Positions 1 through 5,623 of a stretch of DNA of 5,795 bases are shown piece after piece. The translations under genes and the position numbers were made by a program. The notes beneath the pieces are model-generated. The model worked only from the letters and a program-made list of their open reading frames with translations, ran no database searches and had not been told where the DNA came from. The first letter of the stretch is position 1. Each line of letters opens with the position of its first letter. Where the stretch lies: positions 1-5,795 of the forward strand of contig JAIXYF010000092.1 in the NCBI GenBank assembly GCA_027490345.1, read 5' to 3'. The DNA is from Novosphingobium sp. GTDB lineage: Bacteria > Pseudomonadota > Alphaproteobacteria > Sphingomonadales > Sphingomonadaceae.

Positions 1-213
1 GGCCTGGATGATCGCATGGCCATTGAGCCCCACGATCTTGTCGAGCAATTCAGCGCGAAAACCGTTCATCACGCTCATCACGATGACCAGCGCGGCCACG
101 CCGAGCATGACCGCGACCAAGCTGATCCCAGCCACCATGGCGATAAACGCCTCTCCCCGGCCCGGCAGCATATAGCGCCGGGCGATGGTCCATTCGAAGG
201 GTGAGAGGATCAA
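1..213 (-). CDS. lolC: LolC/LolE-type lipoprotein-releasing ABC transporter permease, N-terminal part
   Basis: Only the first 71 codons are present; the gene runs off the left edge. The family forms the inner-membrane permease of the LolCDE complex, which extracts outer-membrane lipoproteins and hands them to the carrier LolA, powered by the ATPase LolD. What is seen: a short cytoplasmic start (ILSPFEWTIARRYMLPGRGE, residues 2-21), then one long hydrophobic segment at about residues 23-49, ending in VMSVMNGFRAELLDKI, which matches the first membrane helix and the 'SVMNGF' signature of LolC/LolE. The start is inferred: there is no in-frame ATG, and TTG at 213-211 gives the N-terminus expected of the family, with a weak purine-rich GAAGCGAG about 7 bases upstream. 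An in-frame GTG at 252-250 would add 13 residues without family resemblance. The gene is divergent from purF. LolC, LolE and fused LolF forms cannot be told apart from this fragment. Confidence 0.85.
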   Translation of the reverse strand, partial: MILSPFEWTIARRYMLPGRGEAFIAMVAGISLVAVMLGVAALVIVMSVMNGFRAELLDKIVGLNGHAIIQA

Positions 214-387
214 GAGCGGGCTCGCTTCAGCATGTGTGCGCCATCTAGGCACAAGCAGCGCACGTGGCAAGGCAGCCGCGCAGGTCGCAACTGCGCCTCG
301 CAAGCCCTTGCGTTACGCCCCAAAGCCCGCCACATGGCGCGATGAAGGCGTCGGTACAGGCGCCGCAGCGCAAGTTCCGGAACATCC
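214..387. promoter_or_regulatory. Divergent lolC/purF intergenic region with CGCAA repeats
   Basis: This 174-base gap must hold the promoters or leaders of both divergent genes unless purF is read from further away. I could not pick out a convincing -35/-10 pair on either strand. It does contain an inverted repeat CGCAAG-CC-CTTGCG at 299-312, a further CGCAA at 286-290 and CGCAAG at 369-374, just before the purF start. These are operator-like but not assigned to any known regulator. No riboswitch fold, terminator or real small gene was recognised here; open frames crossing it have third-position base use unlike the neighbouring genes. Confidence 0.45.
299..312. repeat. Inverted repeat CGCAAG-CC-CTTGCG upstream of purF
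   Basis: Two perfect 6-base arms separated by 2 bases lie about 75 bases before the purF start codon. The arm sequence recurs at 369-374, and its first five bases at 286-290. The symmetry would suit a dimeric DNA-binding protein, but no regulator is identified and chance is possible in GC-rich DNA. Confidence 0.4.
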
Positions 388-1893
388 ATGAACATCCCTG
401 ATCCCCTTTGCGGCGCAGCTCATCCGTTTTTCGACGAGAACGGGGACAAGTTGCGCGAGGAATGCGGCATTTTCGGCGTGCTGGGTGCGCGCGATGCCGC
501 TGCCATTTCCGCGCTCGGGCTGCACGCGCTGCAGCACCGCGGGCAGGAAGCGGTGGGCATCACCAGTTTCGATGGACACGAATTCTATTCGCGGCGCGGC
601 ATCGGCCATGTCGCCAGCATCTTTTCCAGCAGCGAGGCGATTGCCGAACTGCCCGGCATGATGGCAGCGGGCCATGTGCGATATTCCACCACCGGCGGTT
701 CGGGCCTGCGCAATGTGCAGCCGCTGTTTGCCGATCTGGCCACGGGCGGCTTTGCCATCGCGCACAACGGCAATATCTCGAACGCGATGACGCTGAAGCG
801 CGATCTGGTGGCCAAGGGCGCGATCTTCCAGTCCACGTCCGATACCGAAGTTATCATCCACCTCGTCGCGACAAGCCGCTATCCCACGCTGCTCGATCGG
901 TTCATCGATGCATTGCGGCTGGTGGAAGGCGCTTATTCGCTGATCTGCCTGACCAATGAAGGCATGATTGCCTGCCGCGATCCGCTGGGCATCCGCCCGC
1001 TGGTCATGGGCAAGCTGGGCGATGCCGTGGTCTTCGCTAGCGAGACGGTTGCGCTTGACGTGATCGGCGCAGACTTCGTGCGCGAGGTCGAGCCGGGCGA
1101 GATGATTCAGGTGGGGCATGACGGCGAAATCCGCTGCCACCGCCCGTTCGGCCGCCCCAGCCCGCGCCCCTGCATTTTCGAGCACGTCTATTTCAGCCGC
1201 CCGGACTCCATCATGGGCGGCCGCTCGGTCTATGAAGTGCGCAAGGCCATCGGCGCCGAACTGGCGCGGGAAGGCCAAGTGGAAGCCGATCTGGTGATCC
1301 CGGTGCCCGATAGCGGCGTGCCTGCCGCGCTCGGCTATGCACAGGCCTCGGGCATTCCGTTCGAGCTGGGCATCATCCGTTCGCATTATGTCGGCCGCAC
1401 CTTCATCCAGCCTTCGGACGGCGCACGCCACGCCGATGTGAAGCGCAAGCACAATGCCAACCGCGCCCTGGTGGCAGGCAAGCGCATCGTGCTGATCGAC
1501 GATTCGATCGTGCGCGGCACCACTTCGATGAAGATCGTGCAAATGATGCGTGATGCCGGCGCGAGCGAAGTCCACTTCCGCGTCGCCAGCCCGCCGACCG
1601 AACATTCCTGCTTCTATGGTGTCGATACGCCCGAACGATCGAAACTGCTGGCCGCCACGAGGGATGTCGAGGCCATGGCCAGCTTCATCCACGCTGACAG
1701 CCTCGCGTTCATTTCCATCGACGGGCTCTATCGCGCGGTCGGAGAGGCCGAGCGCAACAAAGCCTGCCCGCAATATTGCGACGCCTGCTTCAGCGGCGAA
1801 TACCCGACCCGGCTGACCGATCTGATCGGCCGTGAAGGCGCGGATCAATTGCCGCTGCCTGTTGGCCGGCAGGCAGCAGGGAAAAAGGCATGA
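388..1893 (+). CDS. purF: Amidophosphoribosyltransferase (glutamine PRPP amidotransferase)
   Basis: The enzyme catalyses the first committed step of de novo purine synthesis in the cytoplasm: PRPP plus glutamine gives 5-phosphoribosylamine, glutamate and pyrophosphate. The 501-residue product has an N-terminal Ntn glutaminase domain (about 26-260) and a type I phosphoribosyltransferase domain (about 280-460). Cys26 in REECGIFG is the catalytic nucleophile, so residues 1-25 form a propeptide that should be removed. Glutaminase motifs HRGQE (50-54), RYSTTGGS (98-105), HNGN (126-129) and SDTE are all present. The PRPP loop is VLIDDSIVRGTT (368-379). Cys262, Cys408, Cys464 and Cys467 align in spacing with the 4Fe-4S ligands of Bacillus subtilis PurF, making this the iron-sulfur type. 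ATG at 388 has only a weak GGAA upstream at 379-382, but no better in-frame start precedes Cys26. The stop overlaps the next gene. cvpA, often next to purF in other bacteria, is not adjacent here. Confidence 0.97.
   Translation: MNIPDPLCGAAHPFFDENGDKLREECGIFGVLGARDAAAISALGLHALQHRGQEAVGITSFDGHEFYSRRGIGHVASIFSSSEAIAELPGMMAAGHVRYSTTGGSGLRNVQPLFADLATGGFAIAHNGNISNAMTLKRDLVAKGAIFQSTSDTEVIIHLVATSRYPTLLDRFIDALRLVEGAYSLICLTNEGMIACRDPLGIRPLVMGKLGDAVVFASETVALDVIGADFVREVEPGEMIQVGHDGEIRCHRPFGRPSPRPCIFEHVYFSRPDSIMGGRSVYEVRKAIGAELAREGQVEADLVIPVPDSGVPAALGYAQASGIPFELGIIRSHYVGRTFIQPSDGARHADVKRKHNANRALVAGKRIVLIDDSIVRGTTSMKIVQMMRDAGASEVHFRVASPPTEHSCFYGVDTPERSKLLAATRDVEAMASFIHADSLAFISIDGLYRAVGEAERNKACPQYCDACFSGEYPTRLTDLIGREGADQLPLPVGRQAAGKKA
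1878..1893 (+). promoter_or_regulatory. ATGA stop/start overlap and ribosome binding site coupling purF to the SDR gene
   Basis: AGGGA at 1878-1882 lies 7 bases before ATG 1890-1892, and the purF stop TGA occupies 1891-1893. The SDR gene's start site is thus embedded in purF codons. This is the classical arrangement for translational coupling, and it fixes the SDR start. Confidence 0.8.
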
Positions 1894-2636
1894 GCACGGC
1901 TGGGCCTCTGGACGGGCAGCTTGCCCTCGTCACCGGCGCAAGCCGGGGCATCGGCGCAGCCACGGCCAAGGCGCTGGCAGCGGCCGGCGCCCACGTCATC
2001 CTCACCGCGCGGGCGGGCAAGGATCTTGAGGCGACCGAGCAGGCGATTTATGAAACAGGCGGCAAGGCGACCATCGCGCCGGTTGATCTGGCCGAGCCTG
2101 ATGGCATTGCGCGGCTGGCCGCCGCCATCGCCCGCCGCTGGGATGCGCTTGACATCCTCGTCATCAATGCGGCCGTTCTGCCCACGCTTACGCCGGTCTG
2201 GCAGATCGACCAGAAGGATCTGACGCGGGCGATGACGCTCAATGTGCTCGCCACACAGTCGCTGATCGCAGGCTTCGATCCGATGCTCAAGAAGAGCAAG
2301 GACGCCCGCGTGATTGGCGTGACGTCCAGCGTCGGCTCTGCCCCGCGCGCCTATTGGGGGGCTTACGGCGCGACCAAGGCCGCGTTCGAAAACCTGCTCG
2401 ATGCCTATGCGCAGGAAGTGCGCAGCCTTTCCGCGATCCGCGTGGCAATCCTCGATCCCGGCGCCACACGTACGGCCATGCGCGCCAAGGCCTATCCCGG
2501 CGAAGACCCCGCCAGCGTTAAACTTCCAGAAGTGGTTGGCGATTACATCACGAAGCTTGTTGGTGAACAGTTTGCCAGCCCGGCCCGCTTTGCGGTTAAC
2601 CAGCCCCGCGAACCACAAGTCCTGACGAACGGTTAA
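1890..2636 (+). CDS. Short-chain dehydrogenase/reductase (SDR) family oxidoreductase
   Basis: A 248-residue classical SDR, the usual length for the family, expected to be a soluble NAD(P)-dependent oxidoreductase with a single Rossmann fold. Seen in order: the cofactor loop TGASRGIG (15-22), a VDL segment near the adenine pocket, INAAV in place of the usual NNAG motif, Asn118 in LNVLAT, TSS at 145-147 carrying the catalytic serine, and Tyr159-x3-Lys163 in AYGATKAAF. The catalytic tetrad Asn-Ser-Tyr-Lys is therefore intact, although the Ser-Tyr spacing (x12 from Ser146 or x11 from Ser147) leaves open which serine acts. Start ATG 1890 overlaps the purF stop (ATGA), with AGGGA at 1878-1882 as ribosome binding site inside the purF end. 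Co-translation with purF is likely, yet nothing shows a role in purine synthesis. Substrate unknown; FabG-like or YciK-like activity are only guesses. Confidence 0.93.
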   Translation: MSTAGPLDGQLALVTGASRGIGAATAKALAAAGAHVILTARAGKDLEATEQAIYETGGKATIAPVDLAEPDGIARLAAAIARRWDALDILVINAAVLPTLTPVWQIDQKDLTRAMTLNVLATQSLIAGFDPMLKKSKDARVIGVTSSVGSAPRAYWGAYGATKAAFENLLDAYAQEVRSLSAIRVAILDPGATRTAMRAKAYPGEDPASVKLPEVVGDYITKLVGEQFASPARFAVNQPREPQVLTNG

Positions 2637-2706
2637 GAGCTGGGGGCGATAGTCTGCCGCAGGTTTTCCCACACGGGGACGACCGCAACGGCTCAGGACA
2701 ATCGCC
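2637..2706 (+). other. Intergenic gap between the SDR and PilZ genes
   Basis: Seventy bases without a gene. The only element I can support is AGGA at 2695-2698, 8 bases before the PilZ ATG, a good ribosome binding site. No terminator hairpin with a U-run follows the SDR stop and no clear promoter is visible, so read-through from purF-SDR into the PilZ gene is possible but undetermined. Confidence 0.5.
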
Positions 2707-3069
2707 ATGCACCGGGACTGGGATCCTTACGCGAACGAAGCATACTATCTGGCCACGCAGGAGGACCGCTGCGCGCCGCGCAGCAAGGTCAACATTCCCG
2801 CGAGCCTGCGCCCTTCGGGTGCAAAAAGCTTTCACACGGTGGTGCATGATCTGTCGCTCGGGGGATTTTCTGCCACCGCGCTCAACCGGATGCACGTGGG
2901 CACAATCTGCTGGCTGACGCTGCCGGGGCTGGAATCGCTGCAAAGCGAAGTGGTGTGGTGGCAGCGCGGCCAAGTGGGCTGCGCTTTTGCCAGCCTGATC
3001 AGCCCGATCATCCATGACAACATCCTGCAGCGCTATCGCGGCGACGGTGTCTACCGCGCAGTGACATGA
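2707..3069 (+). CDS. Small stand-alone PilZ-domain protein, probable c-di-GMP receptor
   Basis: A 120-residue protein consisting of little more than one PilZ domain. PilZ proteins bind the second messenger cyclic di-GMP and relay it to motility, polysaccharide or cell-cycle targets. The two binding motifs are both intact: RxxxR as RCAPR (21-25) and D/NxSxxG as DLSLGG (48-53), 22 residues apart, as usual for the family. The strand-rich remainder includes WLTLPG (about 76-81), VVWWQRGQVGCAFA (about 89-102) and a short C-terminal helix. No signal peptide or membrane segment is seen. A 20-residue charged and aromatic N-terminal tail precedes the domain. ATG 2707 is supported by AGGA 8 bases upstream. 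It is the last plus-strand gene before a convergent junction. Its output partner cannot be inferred, as no flagellar, cellulose or cyclase gene lies nearby. Confidence 0.9.
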   Translation: MHRDWDPYANEAYYLATQEDRCAPRSKVNIPASLRPSGAKSFHTVVHDLSLGGFSATALNRMHVGTICWLTLPGLESLQSEVVWWQRGQVGCAFASLISPIIHDNILQRYRGDGVYRAVT

Positions 3070-3160
3070 GGGCGGATGGTTAAATTTTTTCTAAGTTTTT
3101 CAAAAAACCTCAAGTCTGCTTGAGGCTGGCCACTGGGGACAATGAAGCGAACCGGCCGGT
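3070..3160. other. Convergent intergenic junction, PilZ gene to phr
   Basis: Ninety-one bases separate the two facing stop codons. The left part (3081-3107) is strikingly AT-rich for this window, with T-runs at 3085-3090 and 3096-3100 and an A-run at 3102-3107. Next come the hairpin arms 3108-3114 and 3119-3125, and a short palindrome reaches the phr stop. On the minus strand this reads as a terminator for phr. On the plus strand the hairpin is not followed by a U-run, so how the PilZ transcript ends is unclear. Confidence 0.6.
3102..3125 (-). terminator. Rho-independent terminator of phr (and perhaps korAB-phr)
   Basis: Read on the minus strand the sequence is CCTCAAG, loop CAGA, CTTGAGG, then TTTTTT: a perfect 7-base-pair stem with a 4-base loop directly followed by six Us. 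The stem begins 36 bases past the phr stop codon. This is the only convincing intrinsic terminator in the window. The hairpin would also form in plus-strand RNA but lacks a following U-run there. Confidence 0.85.
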
Positions 3161-3162
3161 TC
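3149..3162. repeat. 14-base perfect palindrome overlapping the phr stop codon
   Basis: GAACCGGCCGGTTC is its own reverse complement and ends inside the phr stop codon (3161-3163). It could form only a small hairpin in RNA. It may be a chance palindrome or a minor contributor to transcript ends at this convergent junction. Confidence 0.5.
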
Positions 3163-4528
3163 AATCCTTGGCATTCCACTGCGCATAGGCCGCCAGCGCG
3201 CGCGTGCGGGCTTCGGCATGACCGATCAGGCGCGGCGGATAACCACGCGGGCGCACATCGGGATCGTGGATGCGCGTATCGTCCAGATGCGCAAGTTCGG
3301 GCACCCATGTGCGGATATAGGCCGCCGCATCAAACTTGGGCGATTGGGTGAGCGGGGCCATGATCCGCACGAACATGTTGCTATCGACGCCGGTACCTGC
3401 GCTCCACTGCCAGTTGACGGCATTCGAGCCGTAATCGGCATCGACCAGCGTATCCCAGAACCATTGCTCGCCCGCGCGCCAATCGATCAGCAAGTGCTTG
3501 ATCAGGAAGCTGGCCGCGATCATCCGCACACGGTTGTGCATCCAGCCCGTCGACCACAGCTCGCGCATCCCGGCATCGACGATGGGATAGCCCGTGCGCC
3601 CCTGCTGCCATGCGGCCAGGCCCTGCGGATCATCCCGCCAGGGGAAGCTTTCGAAAGCTTCGCGCGCGGGCTTTCCAGCATAATCGGGCATCTGCAGGAT
3701 CACGTTCTGCGCATAATCGCGCCAGCCCAGCTCGCCCAGAAACGTGCCGACCGTGCCGCCGCGTTCGGCTGCGGCGTGCCAGATCGTCGCGGGCGAAATC
3801 TCGCCGAAGTGCAGGTGCGGCGAAAGGCGCGAGGTGCCGGGCACGGCAGGCAGATTGCGGCGTTCGCCATAGGCGCGGGCGCGGGGCAGGAAGGCGTCCA
3901 GGCGCTCGGCCGCGCCCGCTTCGCCGGGCGTCCACTCCGCCCTCATGCCGCCAGCCCAATCGGGCTTGGTGGGCAGCAGGTTCCAAGCATCAAGGGTATC
4001 GGACGCAGGCCATGCACCGGGGGCAGGCAGGCGCTCCGGGGCGGAAAGCGGCGCGGCGGGCGGCATGGTCGCTTCAAGGGCGCGCCAGAACGGCGTAAAG
4101 ATCTTATAGGGACTGCCGCTGCCTGTCGTCACCGATCCGGGCGGGGCAAGGAAGTTGCCATGATGGCGCTCCAGCGTCACCACCTCGCCCACCGCGCGTT
4201 CGGCATTGCGCCACCAGGGCTCATAATGGCGCAGGCAATGCACCGTGGCGGCGCCGGTTTCCCGCGCCAACTCGGCCAGCACCGTCTCGCTTCGTCCCCG
4301 CCGCAGGATGAGGCGCGAACCTCGTGCCCTGAGATCGGCATCAAGGCTGGCAAGGCTGTAATGCAGCCACCAGCGCGAAGCGGCTCCCATGCGGCGGTGG
4401 CGCGGGGTCTCATCGTCCAGCACATAGACCGGGATCACCGGCCCGGCAGCGGTGGCAGCGGCAAAGGCGGCCTGATCGGCCAGGCGCAGATCGCGGCGCA
4501 GCCAGACGATGGAGGGAGCTTGCGTCAT
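3161..4528 (-). CDS. phr: Deoxyribodipyrimidine photolyase (class I-like CPD photolyase)
   Basis: A 455-residue flavoprotein that uses near-UV/blue light to split cyclobutane pyrimidine dimers in DNA; the E. coli enzyme has 472 residues. The N-terminal Rossmann-like antenna domain starts with WLRRDLRLAD (9-18) and spans to about residue 135. The helical FAD domain follows (about 200-450), with TSRLSPHLHFGEISP, GRTGYPIVDAGMRELWSTGW, MHNRVRM and NWQWSAGTG. By spacing from E. coli PhrB, Trp297, Trp350 and Trp373 match the electron-transfer triad 306/359/382 exactly, Asn369 matches the flavin-N5 Asn378, and Glu266, Trp269 and Trp375 match dimer-contacting residues 274, 277 and 384. Everything needed for repair therefore appears present, arguing against a pure cryptochrome. 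The antenna cofactor (folate or deazaflavin) is not decided. No strong ribosome binding site precedes ATG 4528. It lies 57 bases downstream of korB on the same strand and ends at an intrinsic terminator. Confidence 0.95.
   Translation of the reverse strand: MTQAPSIVWLRRDLRLADQAAFAAATAAGPVIPVYVLDDETPRHRRMGAASRWWLHYSLASLDADLRARGSRLILRRGRSETVLAELARETGAATVHCLRHYEPWWRNAERAVGEVVTLERHHGNFLAPPGSVTTGSGSPYKIFTPFWRALEATMPPAAPLSAPERLPAPGAWPASDTLDAWNLLPTKPDWAGGMRAEWTPGEAGAAERLDAFLPRARAYGERRNLPAVPGTSRLSPHLHFGEISPATIWHAAAERGGTVGTFLGELGWRDYAQNVILQMPDYAGKPAREAFESFPWRDDPQGLAAWQQGRTGYPIVDAGMRELWSTGWMHNRVRMIAASFLIKHLLIDWRAGEQWFWDTLVDADYGSNAVNWQWSAGTGVDSNMFVRIMAPLTQSPKFDAAAYIRTWVPELAHLDDTRIHDPDVRPRGYPPRLIGHAEARTRALAAYAQWNAKD
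3644..3661. repeat. 18-base perfect palindrome inside phr
   Basis: GAAGCTTTCGAAAGCTTC is a perfect uninterrupted palindrome within the photolyase gene, encoding EAFESF just before Trp297 of the electron-transfer triad. It can be explained by coding for Glu-Ala-Phe-Glu-Ser-Phe with common codons, but its length is notable. No known operator is recognised in it. Confidence 0.6.
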
Positions 4529-4585
4529 CGCCCGGGCCTATCGCACAAGCCGCTGCACCCGCCAACTTCCCCGAAAGGGTGAAGC
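4529..4585 (-). other. korB-phr gap with a small hairpin lacking a U-run
   Basis: The 57 bases between the korB stop and the phr start contain, at 4566-4584, an imperfect hairpin (minus strand CTTC-A-CCC, loop TTTC, GGG-GAAG, with one bulged A). It starts right after the korB stop, but is followed by TTGGCGG rather than a U-run. It might stabilise the korB mRNA end or cause partial termination; it does not look like a full intrinsic terminator. No promoter for phr could be named with confidence. Confidence 0.35.
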
Positions 4586-5608
4586 TTACTCCACTGTCCA
4601 GGTCTGGCCTTTGCTCAGCAGTGCGGCGAGGTTCGCGGTCTTGCCCGCCGCAGCGCGCCCGCGCTCCTCGATCACCGCAGCCTCGAACGTCGGGCGCGGA
4701 TCGTCGTAGATCACGCCCAGCGCCATCGGGAACGGCCCGAACGGCATCTCGACCAGCAGGTGCGCCATGGCGCGGTTCTTCTCATCGTGGACGCGGACGC
4801 CCGCCCCCTGCCAATCACCGTCCACCACATCGACAACCTTGAGGATGAGCGTCTCGGTATCGAGCGCGATGCCCTGACTGCCTTTGTTGAACAGCATCGG
4901 CTCGTCATGCTTCAGCCAGAGCTGGCCCGTGGCGGCACCGGCTTTCTCGGTGAAATCGGCAAATACGTCCTTGTTATAGACAATGCAGTTCTGGAAAATC
5001 TCCACAAACGCCGCACCCTGATGCGCGTGCGCCGCCTTGAGCACAGAGGGGAGTTCCTTGGCTACGTCATAGGCCCGCGCGATGAAGCGCCCGCCCGCGC
5101 CCAGCGCGAAGGCGCAGGGGCTGGCCGGCCGGTCCACCGAGCCCAGCGGCGTGGTGGGTGAGACTGTGCCCAGGCGGCTCGTGGGCGAATACTGGCCTTT
5201 GGTCAGCCCGTAGATCTCGTTGTTGAACAGCAGGATCTGCGTGTTCAGATTGCGGCGCAGCACGTGCATCGTGTGGTTGCCGCCAATCGACATGCCGTCG
5301 CCGTCACCCGTGACGAGCCAGATATCGAGTTCCGGATTGGCAAGCTTGAGGCCCGTGGCGAAGGCAGGCGCGCGGCCGTGGATCGTGTGGAAGCCGTAGC
5401 TTTCGACGTAATAGGGGAACCGGCTTGAGCAGCCGATGCCGGAAACGAACACGGTCTTGGCCGGATCAGCGCCGATTTCCGGCAGGGTGCGCTGCACGGC
5501 TTTCAGGATCGCGTAGTCACCGCAGCCCGGGCACCAGCGCACTTCCTGATCGGTTTCCCAGTCCTTCAGCGAGGTCTGGACCTTGGCGATGGGTGTCATG
5601 TCGTTCAT
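4586..5608 (-). CDS. korB: 2-oxoacid:ferredoxin oxidoreductase, beta subunit (probably 2-oxoglutarate)
   Basis: The thiamine-diphosphate and iron-sulfur subunit of a two-subunit cytoplasmic enzyme that oxidatively decarboxylates a 2-oxoacid to the acyl-CoA while reducing ferredoxin (or runs in reverse to fix CO2). The 340-residue product has WCPGCGDYAIL (25-35), giving Cys26 and Cys29, then GIGCSSR with Cys60, and FQNCIVYNKDVF with Cys208. The Cys26-Cys60 spacing of 34 equals that of the archaeal OFOR ligands, so all four 4Fe-4S ligands appear intact. The thiamine-diphosphate/Mg motif is GDGDGMSIGGN (101-111), followed by RRN and NNEIYGLTKGQYSPTSR (129-145). The C-terminal part matches bacterial KorB. 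ATG 5608 has an excellent AAGGGG 8 bases upstream; a second ATG at codon 4 is less well placed. Substrate assignment to 2-oxoglutarate over pyruvate or branched-chain oxoacids is by family resemblance only. Confidence 0.94.
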   Translation of the reverse strand: MNDMTPIAKVQTSLKDWETDQEVRWCPGCGDYAILKAVQRTLPEIGADPAKTVFVSGIGCSSRFPYYVESYGFHTIHGRAPAFATGLKLANPELDIWLVTGDGDGMSIGGNHTMHVLRRNLNTQILLFNNEIYGLTKGQYSPTSRLGTVSPTTPLGSVDRPASPCAFALGAGGRFIARAYDVAKELPSVLKAAHAHQGAAFVEIFQNCIVYNKDVFADFTEKAGAATGQLWLKHDEPMLFNKGSQGIALDTETLILKVVDVVDGDWQGAGVRVHDEKNRAMAHLLVEMPFGPFPMALGVIYDDPRPTFEAAVIEERGRAAAGKTANLAALLSKGQTWTVE

Positions 5609-5616
5609 GTCGATAT

Positions 5617-5623
5617 CCCCTTA
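5617..5623 (-). promoter_or_regulatory. korB ribosome binding site overlapping the korA stop codon
   Basis: On the minus strand the korA stop TAA (5623-5621) runs directly into GGGG, forming AAGGGG at 5622-5617, 8 bases before the korB ATG. Stop codon and ribosome binding site share bases, which supports coupled translation of the two subunits and fixes the korB start at 5608. Confidence 0.85.

Noticed and set aside
185..391. 68-codon plus-strand open frame whose stop overlaps the purF start (ATGA), a possible leader peptide
   Set aside because: The overlap is suggestive, but the frame begins inside antisense lolC. Roughly 40 percent of its third positions are A or T, unlike the neighbouring genes, and it has no ribosome binding site or known leader features.
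210..395. 61-codon minus-strand open frame upstream of lolC
   Set aside because: It is out of frame with the conserved permease N-terminus and stops at 210 just as that begins. It overlaps the purF start and has no recognisable content.
313..1848. 511-codon open frame on the minus strand, antisense to purF
   Set aside because: It lies almost wholly opposite a clear purF gene with every catalytic motif. Its product is rich in His, Arg, Ala, Gly and Asp with no recognisable fold or motif, as expected of a shadow frame in GC-rich DNA.
1845..2708. 287-codon minus-strand open frame opposite the SDR gene
   Set aside because: It covers the well-supported SDR gene and both of its flanks, with no recognisable domain.
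3218..4582. 454-codon open frame on the plus strand, antisense to phr
   Set aside because: It is opposite an intact photolyase gene; the product has shadow-like composition (many Gly, Arg, His, Ala) and no family resemblance.
4566..4584. Intrinsic terminator between korB and phr
   Set aside because: An imperfect hairpin exists, but no U-run follows it on either strand, so I list it only as a weak structure.
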